Below, piece by piece: positions 7,725-13,383 of a stretch of DNA of 13,383 nt. The stretch spans positions 1 through 13,383 of the forward strand of contig JAITPT010000293.1 in NCBI GenBank assembly GCA_031289285.1, in the 5' to 3' direction. The DNA is from Puniceicoccales bacterium. Its GTDB lineage: Bacteria; Verrucomicrobiota; Verrucomicrobiia; Opitutales; UBA953. A model generated the notes under the pieces. That model saw only the letters and a program-made list of their open reading frames with translations. It was not told where the DNA came from and did not search any database. Positions within the stretch are counted from its first letter, which is position 1; each line of letters begins with the position of its first letter. Made by a program: the position numbers and the translations under genes.

Positions 7725-7725
7725 G

Positions 7726-8718
7726 TTACCAGACGCGCTTGGCGGGGGCGGTTTCGAGGGCGTCTTGGGTGGTGGCGGGCAGATCTGGGAAAAAGTTCAG
7801 ACCCGTCTGGCGCTCAACTTCGCGCACACTCACCAGAAATTGCGAGGGGTCGGCAGTCTTTTTTAACGAGCGGTTCGGCACGATAAATGCTTGGCAACGG
7901 ATGCCGCTGCCGTCCTGCGCGTCGGCGACCAAAATGAAAAAAGCGTCGGGGATGGTGACGCCTTGTTTGAGGCGTTTCGGCGTGCGTTGGGCTTCATAGA
8001 CCGGACCGCAAACGACCCACACCTCGCCAAAACGCCGCGTGTAACGTCCGATGACCCGCGCCTCAAACGCCTCCCAGAAACCACCGTTCAATTCGTGGAG
8101 CTGCGGGACGACGTTGGACATGAGAAAGGTCTCGCGCTGCGCCTCCGCGCCGTAGCAGAGCGAGATGGCGCGGTTGGGTGCCATGTGGCCACGGTCGTAG
8201 CCAGAGCGCGAATAGGCAGAGGTTTCGACACGCGCCGTCGTGCGCATGTCGGTCTCAAACTTCGCGGGGCGCGGGTTGGAGGAGTGGCGCGGCGGAAATA
8301 CTTTGTAGGCCACCCACGCGGGGTTGCGGCGTTCCTCGTCGTAGCCGACGACGTAGCCTTTGTTCGGCAAAACGTTGAGTGCCCGCGACGCGACAGGCGT
8401 GCCGCCGAGCGTGTGCGCGGTGTCGCCAAGCTGAGCGCCAGCGGGGACGGTGTTGCCGCGAACCAGCGGGATGTGGTCGGCAACGAGGTCGAGCCAGAAG
8501 ACAAGTTCGGCGGGCGCGGCGCGGCTTTCGCGAACGAGGTCTATGGCGTCGAGCGTGAAGCCTTCCATTTTGTCGCGGACGGATTGGGGCGCGACGGCGT
8601 GGACGACGAAGAGCAGGACAATGGCGGCGAGAACCGCGCCGCCCGCCACGAGTAATCGTTTGGGGTTGAGGCGGAGAAGACGCGCCGCCGTGATTTTTCG
8701 GGAAGACTTTCGTGACAC
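7726..8718 (-). CDS. Membrane-anchored DNA/RNA non-specific endonuclease (NucA/Serratia type)
   Basis: A 330-residue protein of the beta-beta-alpha-Me, Endonuclease_NS family, which cuts DNA and RNA with one Mg ion. The active-site block is D175-R-G-H178-MAPNRA, with H178 the general base. N202 and N211 precede GGFWEAFE219; the N-to-N (9) and N-to-E (8) spacings equal those of N110, N119 and E127 in Serratia nuclease, so N211 is the likely Mg ligand. The upstream block FETDMRTTARV...Y.RSGY is also typical. A basic N-terminus (SRKSSRK...NPKR) precedes one membrane helix (22-41), so the enzyme should be anchored with its catalytic part outside the cytoplasm. The start is uncertain: GTG 8718 gives this topology and leaves 82 bp after hipA, but GTG or TTG codons lie further upstream and none has a clear ribosome site. 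It is probably co-transcribed with hipBA. Confidence 0.82.
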   Translation of the reverse strand: MSRKSSRKITAARLLRLNPKRLLVAGGAVLAAIVLLFVVHAVAPQSVRDKMEGFTLDAIDLVRESRAAPAELVFWLDLVADHIPLVRGNTVPAGAQLGDTAHTLGGTPVASRALNVLPNKGYVVGYDEERRNPAWVAYKVFPPRHSSNPRPAKFETDMRTTARVETSAYSRSGYDRGHMAPNRAISLCYGAEAQRETFLMSNVVPQLHELNGGFWEAFEARVIGRYTRRFGEVWVVCGPVYEAQRTPKRLKQGVTIPDAFFILVADAQDGSGIRCQAFIVPNRSLKKTADPSQFLVSVREVERQTGLNFFPDLPATTQDALETAPAKRVW

Positions 8719-8800
8719 AGCCCGCGAGGAAAACACAACACGCACGGCGCACAAACGCGAAACCACCAGCGGGCAGTGTTCCGCGACGGCGGCAGCGGTT

Positions 8801-10138
8801 TTAACGTTTCGGGATTTTGAGCCGCAGGGTGTCGAAGATTTGTTTCGCCACGGTGAGCGGGACGTGCGCCTGCGCCGCAAAATCTGGCCAGCGTTTTACT
8901 GCGGACAACACCTCGGCGAGCAACGTCTCCGCCTCGCCTCGCGTCAGTGCCGCCGACTTCGCGCAAGCCTTGATGTCCGCGAGGGTGAAGTTGTCGCGTT
9001 TGCCGTTGACCGACATTTGGTGCGCGGAGGTCCATGCGCCGTCGGGATTGTAGCTGTAAGCGATGTCGTAGGCGGGCGAGAGCGACCAACGCCCGTCGCG
9101 CCCCATGAGGAAGGCGATGTTCTTGACGTGGTCGTCTTGGTTGCGTGCGGCGATGTTGAAAAGCATCCGTCGGAATTGCTCGGCGGCGGCTTCCCGCGTC
9201 CCCGTTACGCGCTGCGCGACGAGCAGCGCTTGCTCGTAACTGTGCGCTCCGGGCTGGTTGAAATCGAGGTGCGCGAGTGCCCCCAGCGATTGGGCGTGGA
9301 GCTTGCCGCCGCCCGCCGGACGGTCGAAACGCCGCGTCATAAAATGCCGTCGTCCGCCTTCCTCGAAGAGTCGGCACTCGCTTATGCGCACACCCGCTGC
9401 CGCCGCCATCAGCGAGTAGGCGTATTCAATCGCGCCGTAGCCCTTGGGGTCTTCGAGTTCTTTGTCTTTGTTACCCGTCACGCCGTCGAACTTCATCAGC
9501 CAGTAGTCGAAGCCCTCGCCGGCGTCGGTCTGGCCGGAGCGCACTTCGCCCGTCTTGGCGTTCCACGCGATGACCGCCTTGGCACGCGCACCGCCCGCCG
9601 ATGTGCCCACGCGCAAGATGTCGAGCAGGGCATTTTTTTGCGCGGAGCCAGCTTCGGCAAACGCAGTGTGTAGCGCGTCGCGTTTGTGCAAAACGTCTGA
9701 GGCGAGGGCGACGAGGGCGTTGACTTGGAGGGCAGCGGAGGGGCCTTGGCGCGGCCCGATGCGCGGCGCAAACTCCAACGCGCCCATGCCGCGTTGCCCC
9801 GTGTAGCAGAGGCGTTCGATGGCGTTGAAACTGCCCGGTAGCCGCCCTTGTGTGGCGAGCCATGCGTCTATGAGCGCGTTGCCAAACTTGTCGGGCAACG
9901 AGTCGGCGAGCATCCCCGGCAGGCCGTGAAATGTCTGCGCGGGCAGTTCTGGAAACGAGTAGGCGCGGCGGCTAAGCGGCATGGCGAGTGGCGAGACTTC
10001 GACGCCGCTTTGGGCGAACGCGGCGTCGTATTGGAACGTGGCGACCTCCGCTCCTTTTTCGAGCATGACGGCACCGACGGTCGTTCCCCACAGGCGCACT
10101 TCTGCAAGCATTAAATCGGCGGCGGGGACGCGGCTCAT
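8801..10138 (-). CDS. hipA: HipA-type serine/threonine kinase toxin
   Basis: A 445-residue protein, the usual HipA length. In the type II HipBA module of E. coli the kinase phosphorylates glutamyl-tRNA synthetase and causes dormancy; the target here is not known. The N-terminal part shows the HipA N-domain signature (FQYDAAFAQSG, LSRRAYSF, FHGLPGMLADSLPDKFG). The Gly-rich loop GTSAGGARAK includes S180, which lines up with the autophosphorylated Ser150 of E. coli HipA. The catalytic loop is N333-QD335-DHVKN340 (NxDxHxKN pattern, D335 the catalytic base) and the metal-binding Asp is D358 in SPAYDI, so the kinase appears intact. ATG 10138 overlaps the hipB stop by ATGA, giving translational coupling, with the G-rich ggggggatgaaaa just upstream as a possible ribosome site. 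Confidence 0.93.
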   Translation of the reverse strand: MSRVPAADLMLAEVRLWGTTVGAVMLEKGAEVATFQYDAAFAQSGVEVSPLAMPLSRRAYSFPELPAQTFHGLPGMLADSLPDKFGNALIDAWLATQGRLPGSFNAIERLCYTGQRGMGALEFAPRIGPRQGPSAALQVNALVALASDVLHKRDALHTAFAEAGSAQKNALLDILRVGTSAGGARAKAVIAWNAKTGEVRSGQTDAGEGFDYWLMKFDGVTGNKDKELEDPKGYGAIEYAYSLMAAAAGVRISECRLFEEGGRRHFMTRRFDRPAGGGKLHAQSLGALAHLDFNQPGAHSYEQALLVAQRVTGTREAAAEQFRRMLFNIAARNQDDHVKNIAFLMGRDGRWSLSPAYDIAYSYNPDGAWTSAHQMSVNGKRDNFTLADIKACAKSAALTRGEAETLLAEVLSAVKRWPDFAAQAHVPLTVAKQIFDTLRLKIPKR

Positions 10139-10587
10139 TTTTCATCCCCCCATTTCCATCCGCTTGCGGGCGCAGCGGTGGCGTTGGTGGTGGTGTTTTT
10201 TTTGTTAAACTTCATCGGTGCCATCGGCGCGAACGCGGGCGTCCCGCCGTTGTTGCGGTGCAGCGTGCCACCGCCCATGAAGCGCGAGCCTGATGCGCGG
10301 CAACGTTCACGCCCGCGAAGCCGCAGCATTTCCATCGGGCCGGGCGCGGTTTCGGGGGCGAGCAAATTGAGCCGCTCCGCGAGACCGAGCGCACGGCAGA
10401 TGCGCACAAGGCCCGACAGGCGTGTGCCAGCCTCGCCGTTCTCGAGGCGCTCAATGGTGCGCTTGGCGACGCCAGCTCGCGCCGCCAGCTCCGCTTGCGT
10501 GAGGTTTAACTCGAGACGCGCCTTCGTGAATCGCTCGCCCAGCTCGCGTAAGATGTCGTCGTCAGTGGCGGAAGTTGTGATTTTCAT
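10135..10587 (-). CDS. hipB: HipB-type XRE-family antitoxin / repressor
   Basis: A 150-residue protein with an XRE helix-turn-helix at about residues 24-70 (LELNLTQAELAARAGVAKRTIERLENGE). It is expected to bind the hip operators, repress its own operon and neutralise HipA. After the domain comes the usual Pro-rich bridge (LLAPETAPGPMEMLRLRGRERCRAS). A Gly/Asn/Thr-rich tail of about 45 residues follows, which may be disordered; in HipB proteins the tail often helps toxin contact and proteolytic turnover. ATG 10587 is chosen because it starts right before the conserved N-terminus; the frame stays open upstream only because it reads through repeats. It overlaps hipA by 4 bp. Three operator-like dyads lie between 4 and 140 bp upstream of its start. 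Confidence 0.9.
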   Translation of the reverse strand: MKITTSATDDDILRELGERFTKARLELNLTQAELAARAGVAKRTIERLENGEAGTRLSGLVRICRALGLAERLNLLAPETAPGPMEMLRLRGRERCRASGSRFMGGGTLHRNNGGTPAFAPMAPMKFNKKNTTTNATAAPASGWKWGDEK

Positions 10588-10590
10588 AGG

Positions 10591-10606
10591 ACGCCGAATG
10601 TGGCGA
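10591..10606. promoter_or_regulatory. Putative HipB operator, site O3
   Basis: cgcc-gaatgt-ggcg dyad ending 4 bp upstream of the hipB ATG (minus strand). With the gtta that follows, it agrees with site O1 at 14 of 20 positions. Occupancy here would block transcription start or translation initiation. Confidence 0.5.
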
Positions 10607-10667
10607 GTTATTCGGGAAACGCAAGTGTTTTCGCCAAAAAAGAAGAATAATTGATGCTTGCGGCAAT

Positions 10668-10683
10668 TCGCCATTTGCGGCGA
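10668..10683. promoter_or_regulatory. Putative HipB operator, site O1
   Basis: tcgcc-atttgc-ggcga dyad followed by gttg. A 21-bp block here matches site O2 at 19 of 21 positions. The layout of 5-bp arms around a short spacer resembles, but is not identical to, the E. coli hip operator TATCC-N8-GGATA. HipB binding is inferred. Confidence 0.6.
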
Positions 10684-10693
10684 GTTGTTGGTG

Positions 10694-10708
10694 AAATGCT
10701 GCGCATTT
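10694..10708. repeat. Palindrome between operator sites
   Basis: aaatgc-tgc-gcattt is a perfect 6-bp dyad located between O1 and O2. It may be a second protein site or a leader hairpin; it shares no sequence with the tcgcc/ggcga sites. Confidence 0.35.
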
Positions 10709-10723
10709 CGCCGTTTTCGGCGA
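10708..10723. promoter_or_regulatory. Putative HipB operator, site O2
   Basis: tcgccg-tttt-cggcga is a perfect 6-bp dyad, placed exactly 40 bp from O1. Equal spacing of near-identical sites suggests cooperative binding on one face of the DNA. Confidence 0.6.
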
Positions 10724-10798
10724 GTTGCGCAAAAGCTGGTTTGTGGGGCGCAAACACGCGGCGGCGGGGTAGGGCAGGGCGGCGGGTGCGCTGGCGGA

Positions 10799-10861
10799 TA
10801 GGTCGTATAGGTCTTATAGGTCTTATAGGACTTATAGGTCCTATAGGTCGTATAGGTCCTA
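10799..10861. repeat. Seven-unit 9-bp tandem array
   Basis: Seven contiguous 9-bp units: taggtcgta, taggtctta (twice), taggactta, taggtccta, taggtcgta, taggtccta. All lie in one direction. The consensus taggtcnta is the same unit that forms the long hairpin at 7538-7596. There are no spacers, so this is not a CRISPR array. Confidence 0.85.
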
Positions 10862-11029
10862 TATGCTGGTCGCCGCAGTCGCCACTGGTGTCGGCAGTCG
10901 CCATCGCTATCGCTGCCACTGCTATCGCCTCGGCAGTCGCCGCCGCCGAGGGCTTTTTTCCGCTCTCGAAAAAGTTGCGACACGCGACTTTACTACGCGC
11001 TTCTTTTTTTCCGCACACACCCTTGTCCT

Positions 11030-13093
11030 ATGTCTTCCGCTCGCCCGCCTAAAACAAAACGCCGCGTCGCAATGCCGCGCCAGTTCGTCCGTTTCCTAAA
11101 TCGCCGTGCGCCCGTCGTCGTCAAAATCGGGGGCGAGGGAGGCGGTGGTCTGTTGCTCGTCGCAGTCCTGCTGCTCGCGCTCGTCGGGGGCAGCGCGTTC
11201 TTCGTCTGGCAAAAATTTCAGACGCCCAAAGTCGTCGTCATCGGCGACCCCACGCAGAACGACGTCAAGCGCCCCAGCCCCGACGTCGCGCCGGAGACCA
11301 GTGAAATCCCCGCCATCACCGCCGCGCCTGAGACCGACGGCCTGCGCATCATCGTGCCGGAGGATGACGAGACCCCGCTGCCATCCGTCACCGACCCCAC
11401 GTTTCCCTCCGCCGCGCCCAAGCCCGGCCCCATCGCAAAACCCGGCGCACCCAAACCTGTCGTTGACTACACGACTGCCAAACTCCGCGTCGTCAAAGCG
11501 CGCAAAAATTTAACCGCTTCTGCGCTTGACAGAGAGGTGTGGGAAAAAATCAACCCCACCGCTGCTTCCCCTATGGACATCCCGGGCGAAGCCCCTCTGC
11601 GCCAAAGTCTCCTCGCTCTCGTCGAGCGCTACGAAAAAATCCCTGTCCGCAATGTTGTCGCCAACCCGCTCGCCGAGGACTTCCCCGGAGCCGTCCTCGT
11701 GAACGCGCCGCGAGTCAGCAAACGTGTGCGTCTGCCCGCCAACATCTCCGGCTGGCAAAGCACCGGTCTCTACGCGCCGCCGGGGGAAATTATCACCGTG
11801 CGCCTCAGCTCCTCTTCCGCCCGCTCCGGCCTCGGTGTGCGCATCGGTTGTCATAGCGACGACCTGTTTTACCCAGAGTGTGTCGGCTGGCCGCGTTTCC
11901 CGCGCATCACTCGCGGGTGGTCGCTTGGCAAAGCTGTCACCGAGGTCGCCAGCCCCTTCGGCGGCCTCATCTACATCGAGACGCACGGCGGCGGCAAAAG
12001 CACCGCGGGTCTCTACGTCGAGGTTACTGGCGGCGTCGAGGCACCGTATTTCATCCTCGGGCAGACCGACGCCAAAGAGTGGGCGCGGCTGCGCAACGCA
12101 CCTGCCCCGTGGGGCGAACTCACCTGTCGCACCATCACGCTCAGTGTGCCGTCTTCCGTCCTGCGCACGATTGAAGACCCGACCAAGGTGCTCCAACTTT
12201 GGGAAAAAATCATAGACGCGCAGGACTGGCTCGGCGACTTGCCGCGGCGCGTCAACAACCCAGAGCGGCTTGTCCCCGACATCAAAATTTCGATGGGCTA
12301 TATGCACTCCGGCTACCCCGTCATGTGCCACATGGATATGTGCTACAACATGACGAGCTACGAGACGCTCACCACGCAGGGCAACTGGGGCTTCTTCCAC
12401 GAATACGGCCACAACCACCAGAGCGACGAGTGGACGTTCTCGGGCTACGGCGAAACCACCTGCAACATTTTTGCGCTCTACTGTATGGAGGTCATCGCTA
12501 ACAAGAAACGCTGCGAGGGCGGACCGCCGCTCGACGAGTTTCTGCGCCGCAAACTTGCCGACCCCAAGGGCGCCAATGGCTCCGATGACCTCCTTTCCAT
12601 CTACGTCCCTGTCATCCGCGAGTTTGGCTGGGAACCCCTCAAAAAAACTTTTGGCGAATACCGCAAATCGCGCTCCATTGACCTCGACCTCCGCCAAATG
12701 CGCCGCACGAACTCCCGCGCCAGCTCACACTCCAAACGCCGCCGCGCCGAAGAGGTCATGGCCTCCGACAAAAAGAAGGACGACCTCGCCAAAGAAACTT
12801 TTGTGCGCATCTGGTCGAAGCACTGCAAAGCCAACCTCGGCCCGTATTTTGAGAAGGTCGGCTACACGATTTCCAAGCCCACCCTACACCTGCTCCACAG
12901 ATACAAAGACTGGATGCCCGAAGCCGCAGGTGGCCCCAAACCCAAGGAAAAAGACACCGGAGCAAAATCAAAAACACCCGCCGTAAAAACACCTGCGCCC
13001 AAGACGCCTGCGGCAAAAACGCCCGCTGGCAAAACGCCTGCGGCAAAGTCAGCCCCCAAATCGCCGAACAAAGCGGACGGCGCGGGCGAGTAA
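11030..13093 (+). CDS. Membrane-anchored M60 (enhancin-like) metallopeptidase
   Basis: A 687-residue zinc metallopeptidase of the M60/enhancin family, whose members attack mucins and other O-glycosylated proteins. A basic N-terminus is followed by a membrane helix at about 41-60 (LLLVAVLLLALVGGSAFFVW) and a Pro/Glu/Asp-rich spacer to about 150, so the enzyme is probably displayed outside the membrane. The M60 region runs from about 240 (GWQSTGLYAPPGE, VRIGCHSDD, FGGLIYIE) through the zinc site H457-E458-YG-H461 with the third ligand E475 in GYGETTCN, fitting HExxH-x(8,28)-E. After about 630 the chain becomes Lys/Pro-rich and carries five 5-residue KTPAx repeats. ATG 11030 has no clear ribosome site; M15 is an alternative. 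It is divergent from hipB and not part of that operon. The protein substrate is inferred from family only. Confidence 0.85.
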   Translation: MSSARPPKTKRRVAMPRQFVRFLNRRAPVVVKIGGEGGGGLLLVAVLLLALVGGSAFFVWQKFQTPKVVVIGDPTQNDVKRPSPDVAPETSEIPAITAAPETDGLRIIVPEDDETPLPSVTDPTFPSAAPKPGPIAKPGAPKPVVDYTTAKLRVVKARKNLTASALDREVWEKINPTAASPMDIPGEAPLRQSLLALVERYEKIPVRNVVANPLAEDFPGAVLVNAPRVSKRVRLPANISGWQSTGLYAPPGEIITVRLSSSSARSGLGVRIGCHSDDLFYPECVGWPRFPRITRGWSLGKAVTEVASPFGGLIYIETHGGGKSTAGLYVEVTGGVEAPYFILGQTDAKEWARLRNAPAPWGELTCRTITLSVPSSVLRTIEDPTKVLQLWEKIIDAQDWLGDLPRRVNNPERLVPDIKISMGYMHSGYPVMCHMDMCYNMTSYETLTTQGNWGFFHEYGHNHQSDEWTFSGYGETTCNIFALYCMEVIANKKRCEGGPPLDEFLRRKLADPKGANGSDDLLSIYVPVIREFGWEPLKKTFGEYRKSRSIDLDLRQMRRTNSRASSHSKRRRAEEVMASDKKKDDLAKETFVRIWSKHCKANLGPYFEKVGYTISKPTLHLLHRYKDWMPEAAGGPKPKEKDTGAKSKTPAVKTPAPKTPAAKTPAGKTPAAKSAPKSPNKADGAGE
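12971..13045 (+). repeat. Five 15-bp coding repeats (KTPAx)
   Basis: Encodes KTPAV, KTPAP, KTPAA, KTPAG, KTPAA in the M60 protein tail (residues 648-672), followed by a degenerate KSAPKSPNK. The positively charged, Pro-rich tail could bind acidic polymers or the cell wall; this is inference. The perfect 15-bp phase marks it as prone to copy-number change. Confidence 0.75.
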
Positions 13094-13099
13094 CGAGTA

Positions 13100-13125
13100 C
13101 CGACATCGCTTTCGACGCGGCGGAA
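13100..13125. repeat. 26-bp repeat related to 7648-7673
   Basis: This sequence (ccgacatcgctttc...) matches 7648-7673 at 22 of 26 positions in the same orientation. Both lie just beyond the stop codon of a gene, though the two genes are on opposite strands. The significance is modest. Confidence 0.4.
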
Positions 13126-13131
13126 AAAAAA

Positions 13132-13357
13132 TAACCACAAAGGACACAAAGGTTTTCACAAAGGGCACAAAGGAAGTGCAGGGCAGGGTAGGGCGTGTCA
13201 GATATGTTGGATTGGCTGGCCGCAAACCTCCCAACCTCAAACTCAAACCACCCAACCACCCCAACCACCTAACCACCCCAACCACCCAACCACCCAACCT
13301 CAAAAACTCAAAAAAACCTTGTGCCCCTTGTGTTCCCCTTTGTGTCCCTTGTGGTTA
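13132..13357. mobile_element. MITE-like element with imperfect inverted ends
   Basis: The ends 13132-13173 and 13317-13357 are imperfect inverted copies of about 41 bp built from aaccacaaaggacacaaagg-like words. The core holds agggcagggtaggg, a stretch without clear features, and a C-rich tandem block. No open frame of interest and no transposase lie inside, so if mobile it would depend on enzymes elsewhere. From memory, cacaaagg-word repeats are common between genes of environmental bacteria. Target-site duplications are not evident. Confidence 0.45.
13246..13299. repeat. C-rich tandem repeat (aaccacccc-like)
   Basis: About six units of aaccacccc/aaccaccca follow each other with one cctaacc variant. 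The minus strand reads as repeated GGGTGGTT/GGGGTGGTT and has G-quadruplex potential. Spurious open frames arise from it on both strands. Confidence 0.65.
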
Positions 13358-13383
13358 AAAACCGTCCCCCCCGCCCGCCGCCC

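Larger units (their letters stand above)
7393..7725. other. Convergent intergenic region made of repeats
   Basis: This 333-bp gap lies between the converging 3' ends of the HzsA-FGE gene (+) and the nuclease gene (-). It holds a weak ctct-ttcg-agag hairpin (7401-7412), two direct copies of a 23-bp palindromic repeat, a 59-bp long hairpin between them, and a four-unit 10-bp imperfect tandem repeat (7685-7724). I see no convincing gene; short open frames here are produced by the repeats. The palindromes could serve as a bidirectional transcription stop. Confidence 0.6.
10588..11029. other. Divergent control region between hipB and M60 gene
   Basis: This 442-bp gap lies between two divergent genes. 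The hipB side (10591-10727) carries the operator-like dyads and a half-site tcgcc at 10631-10635. The middle holds G-rich sequence and the 9-bp array (10799-10861). The M60 side (10862-11029) repeats gcagtcgcc three times within 10870-10950 and then becomes pyrimidine-rich. I could not identify a convincing -35/-10 pair for either gene, nor a Shine-Dalgarno sequence. Open frames crossing this region are created by the repeats and are not called as genes. Confidence 0.5.

Noticed and set aside
8719..8880. Longer nuclease start overlapping the end of hipA
   Set aside because: It would overlap hipA by about 80 bp and add a low-quality basic segment. GTG 8718 gives a normal basic-plus-membrane-helix N-terminus, though this start is not proven.
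10799..10861. Possible CRISPR array
   Set aside because: Units are 9 bp with no spacers and no cas genes nearby; it is a simple tandem repeat.
10588..10983. N-terminal extension of HipB with RTYKSYKTYK-like repeats
   Set aside because: The extension only translates the 9-bp intergenic array and the operator dyads. The XRE protein starts naturally at ATG 10587.

Overview
The window is high-GC, gene-sparse bacterial chromosomal DNA. The large exported proteins (a DUF5703/GH95-like hydrolase with a LamG-like insert, a hydrazine-synthase-alpha-like di-heme protein fused to an FGE/sulfatase-modifying-type domain, and an M60 zincin), the Ala/Pro/Thr-rich linkers, the lack of clear Shine-Dalgarno sequences and the many short palindromic intergenic repeats together suggest Verrucomicrobiota, possibly Opitutales. 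This assignment is an inference from protein family content; there is no rRNA or other marker gene here.

Layout. 1-262: palindrome-rich, REP-like intergenic repeat DNA. 275-640 (+): AT-rich small ORF of unknown function, followed by a possible terminator. 771-3785 (+): secreted DUF5703-type glycoside hydrolase-like protein with a jelly-roll insert. 3889-7392 (+): secreted beta-propeller / HzsA-middle-domain / two CXXCH / FGE-like fusion protein. 7393-7725: convergent intergenic region with two copies of a 23-bp palindromic repeat around a 59-bp near-perfect hairpin. 7726-10587 (-): a three-gene unit, hipB-hipA-nuclease, read right to left. The first two genes overlap by ATGA, and the third is a membrane-anchored DNA/RNA non-specific endonuclease 82 bp further on. 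10588-11029: divergent control region with a series of tcgcc-N6-ggcga operator-like sites about 40 bp apart and a seven-unit 9-bp tandem array. 11030-13093 (+): membrane-anchored M60 (enhancin-like) metallopeptidase with a Lys-Thr-Pro-Ala repeat tail. 13094-13383: a MITE-like element with inverted ends and a C-rich tandem repeat core.

How the parts may work together. The two long + strand genes and the M60 gene encode exported or surface proteins that would fit extracytoplasmic glycan and glycoprotein processing, plus a heme-containing periplasmic protein of unknown chemistry. The hipBA-nuclease unit is a separate accessory module, opposite in strand to its neighbours. It is bounded on both sides by arrays of the same 9-bp motif (taggtctta-like) and is probably autoregulated by HipB through the operator series. 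The items most worth a second look are the HzsA-FGE fusion, the apparently permuted LamG insert in the hydrolase, the hipBA-nuclease linkage, and the spaced HipB operator series.
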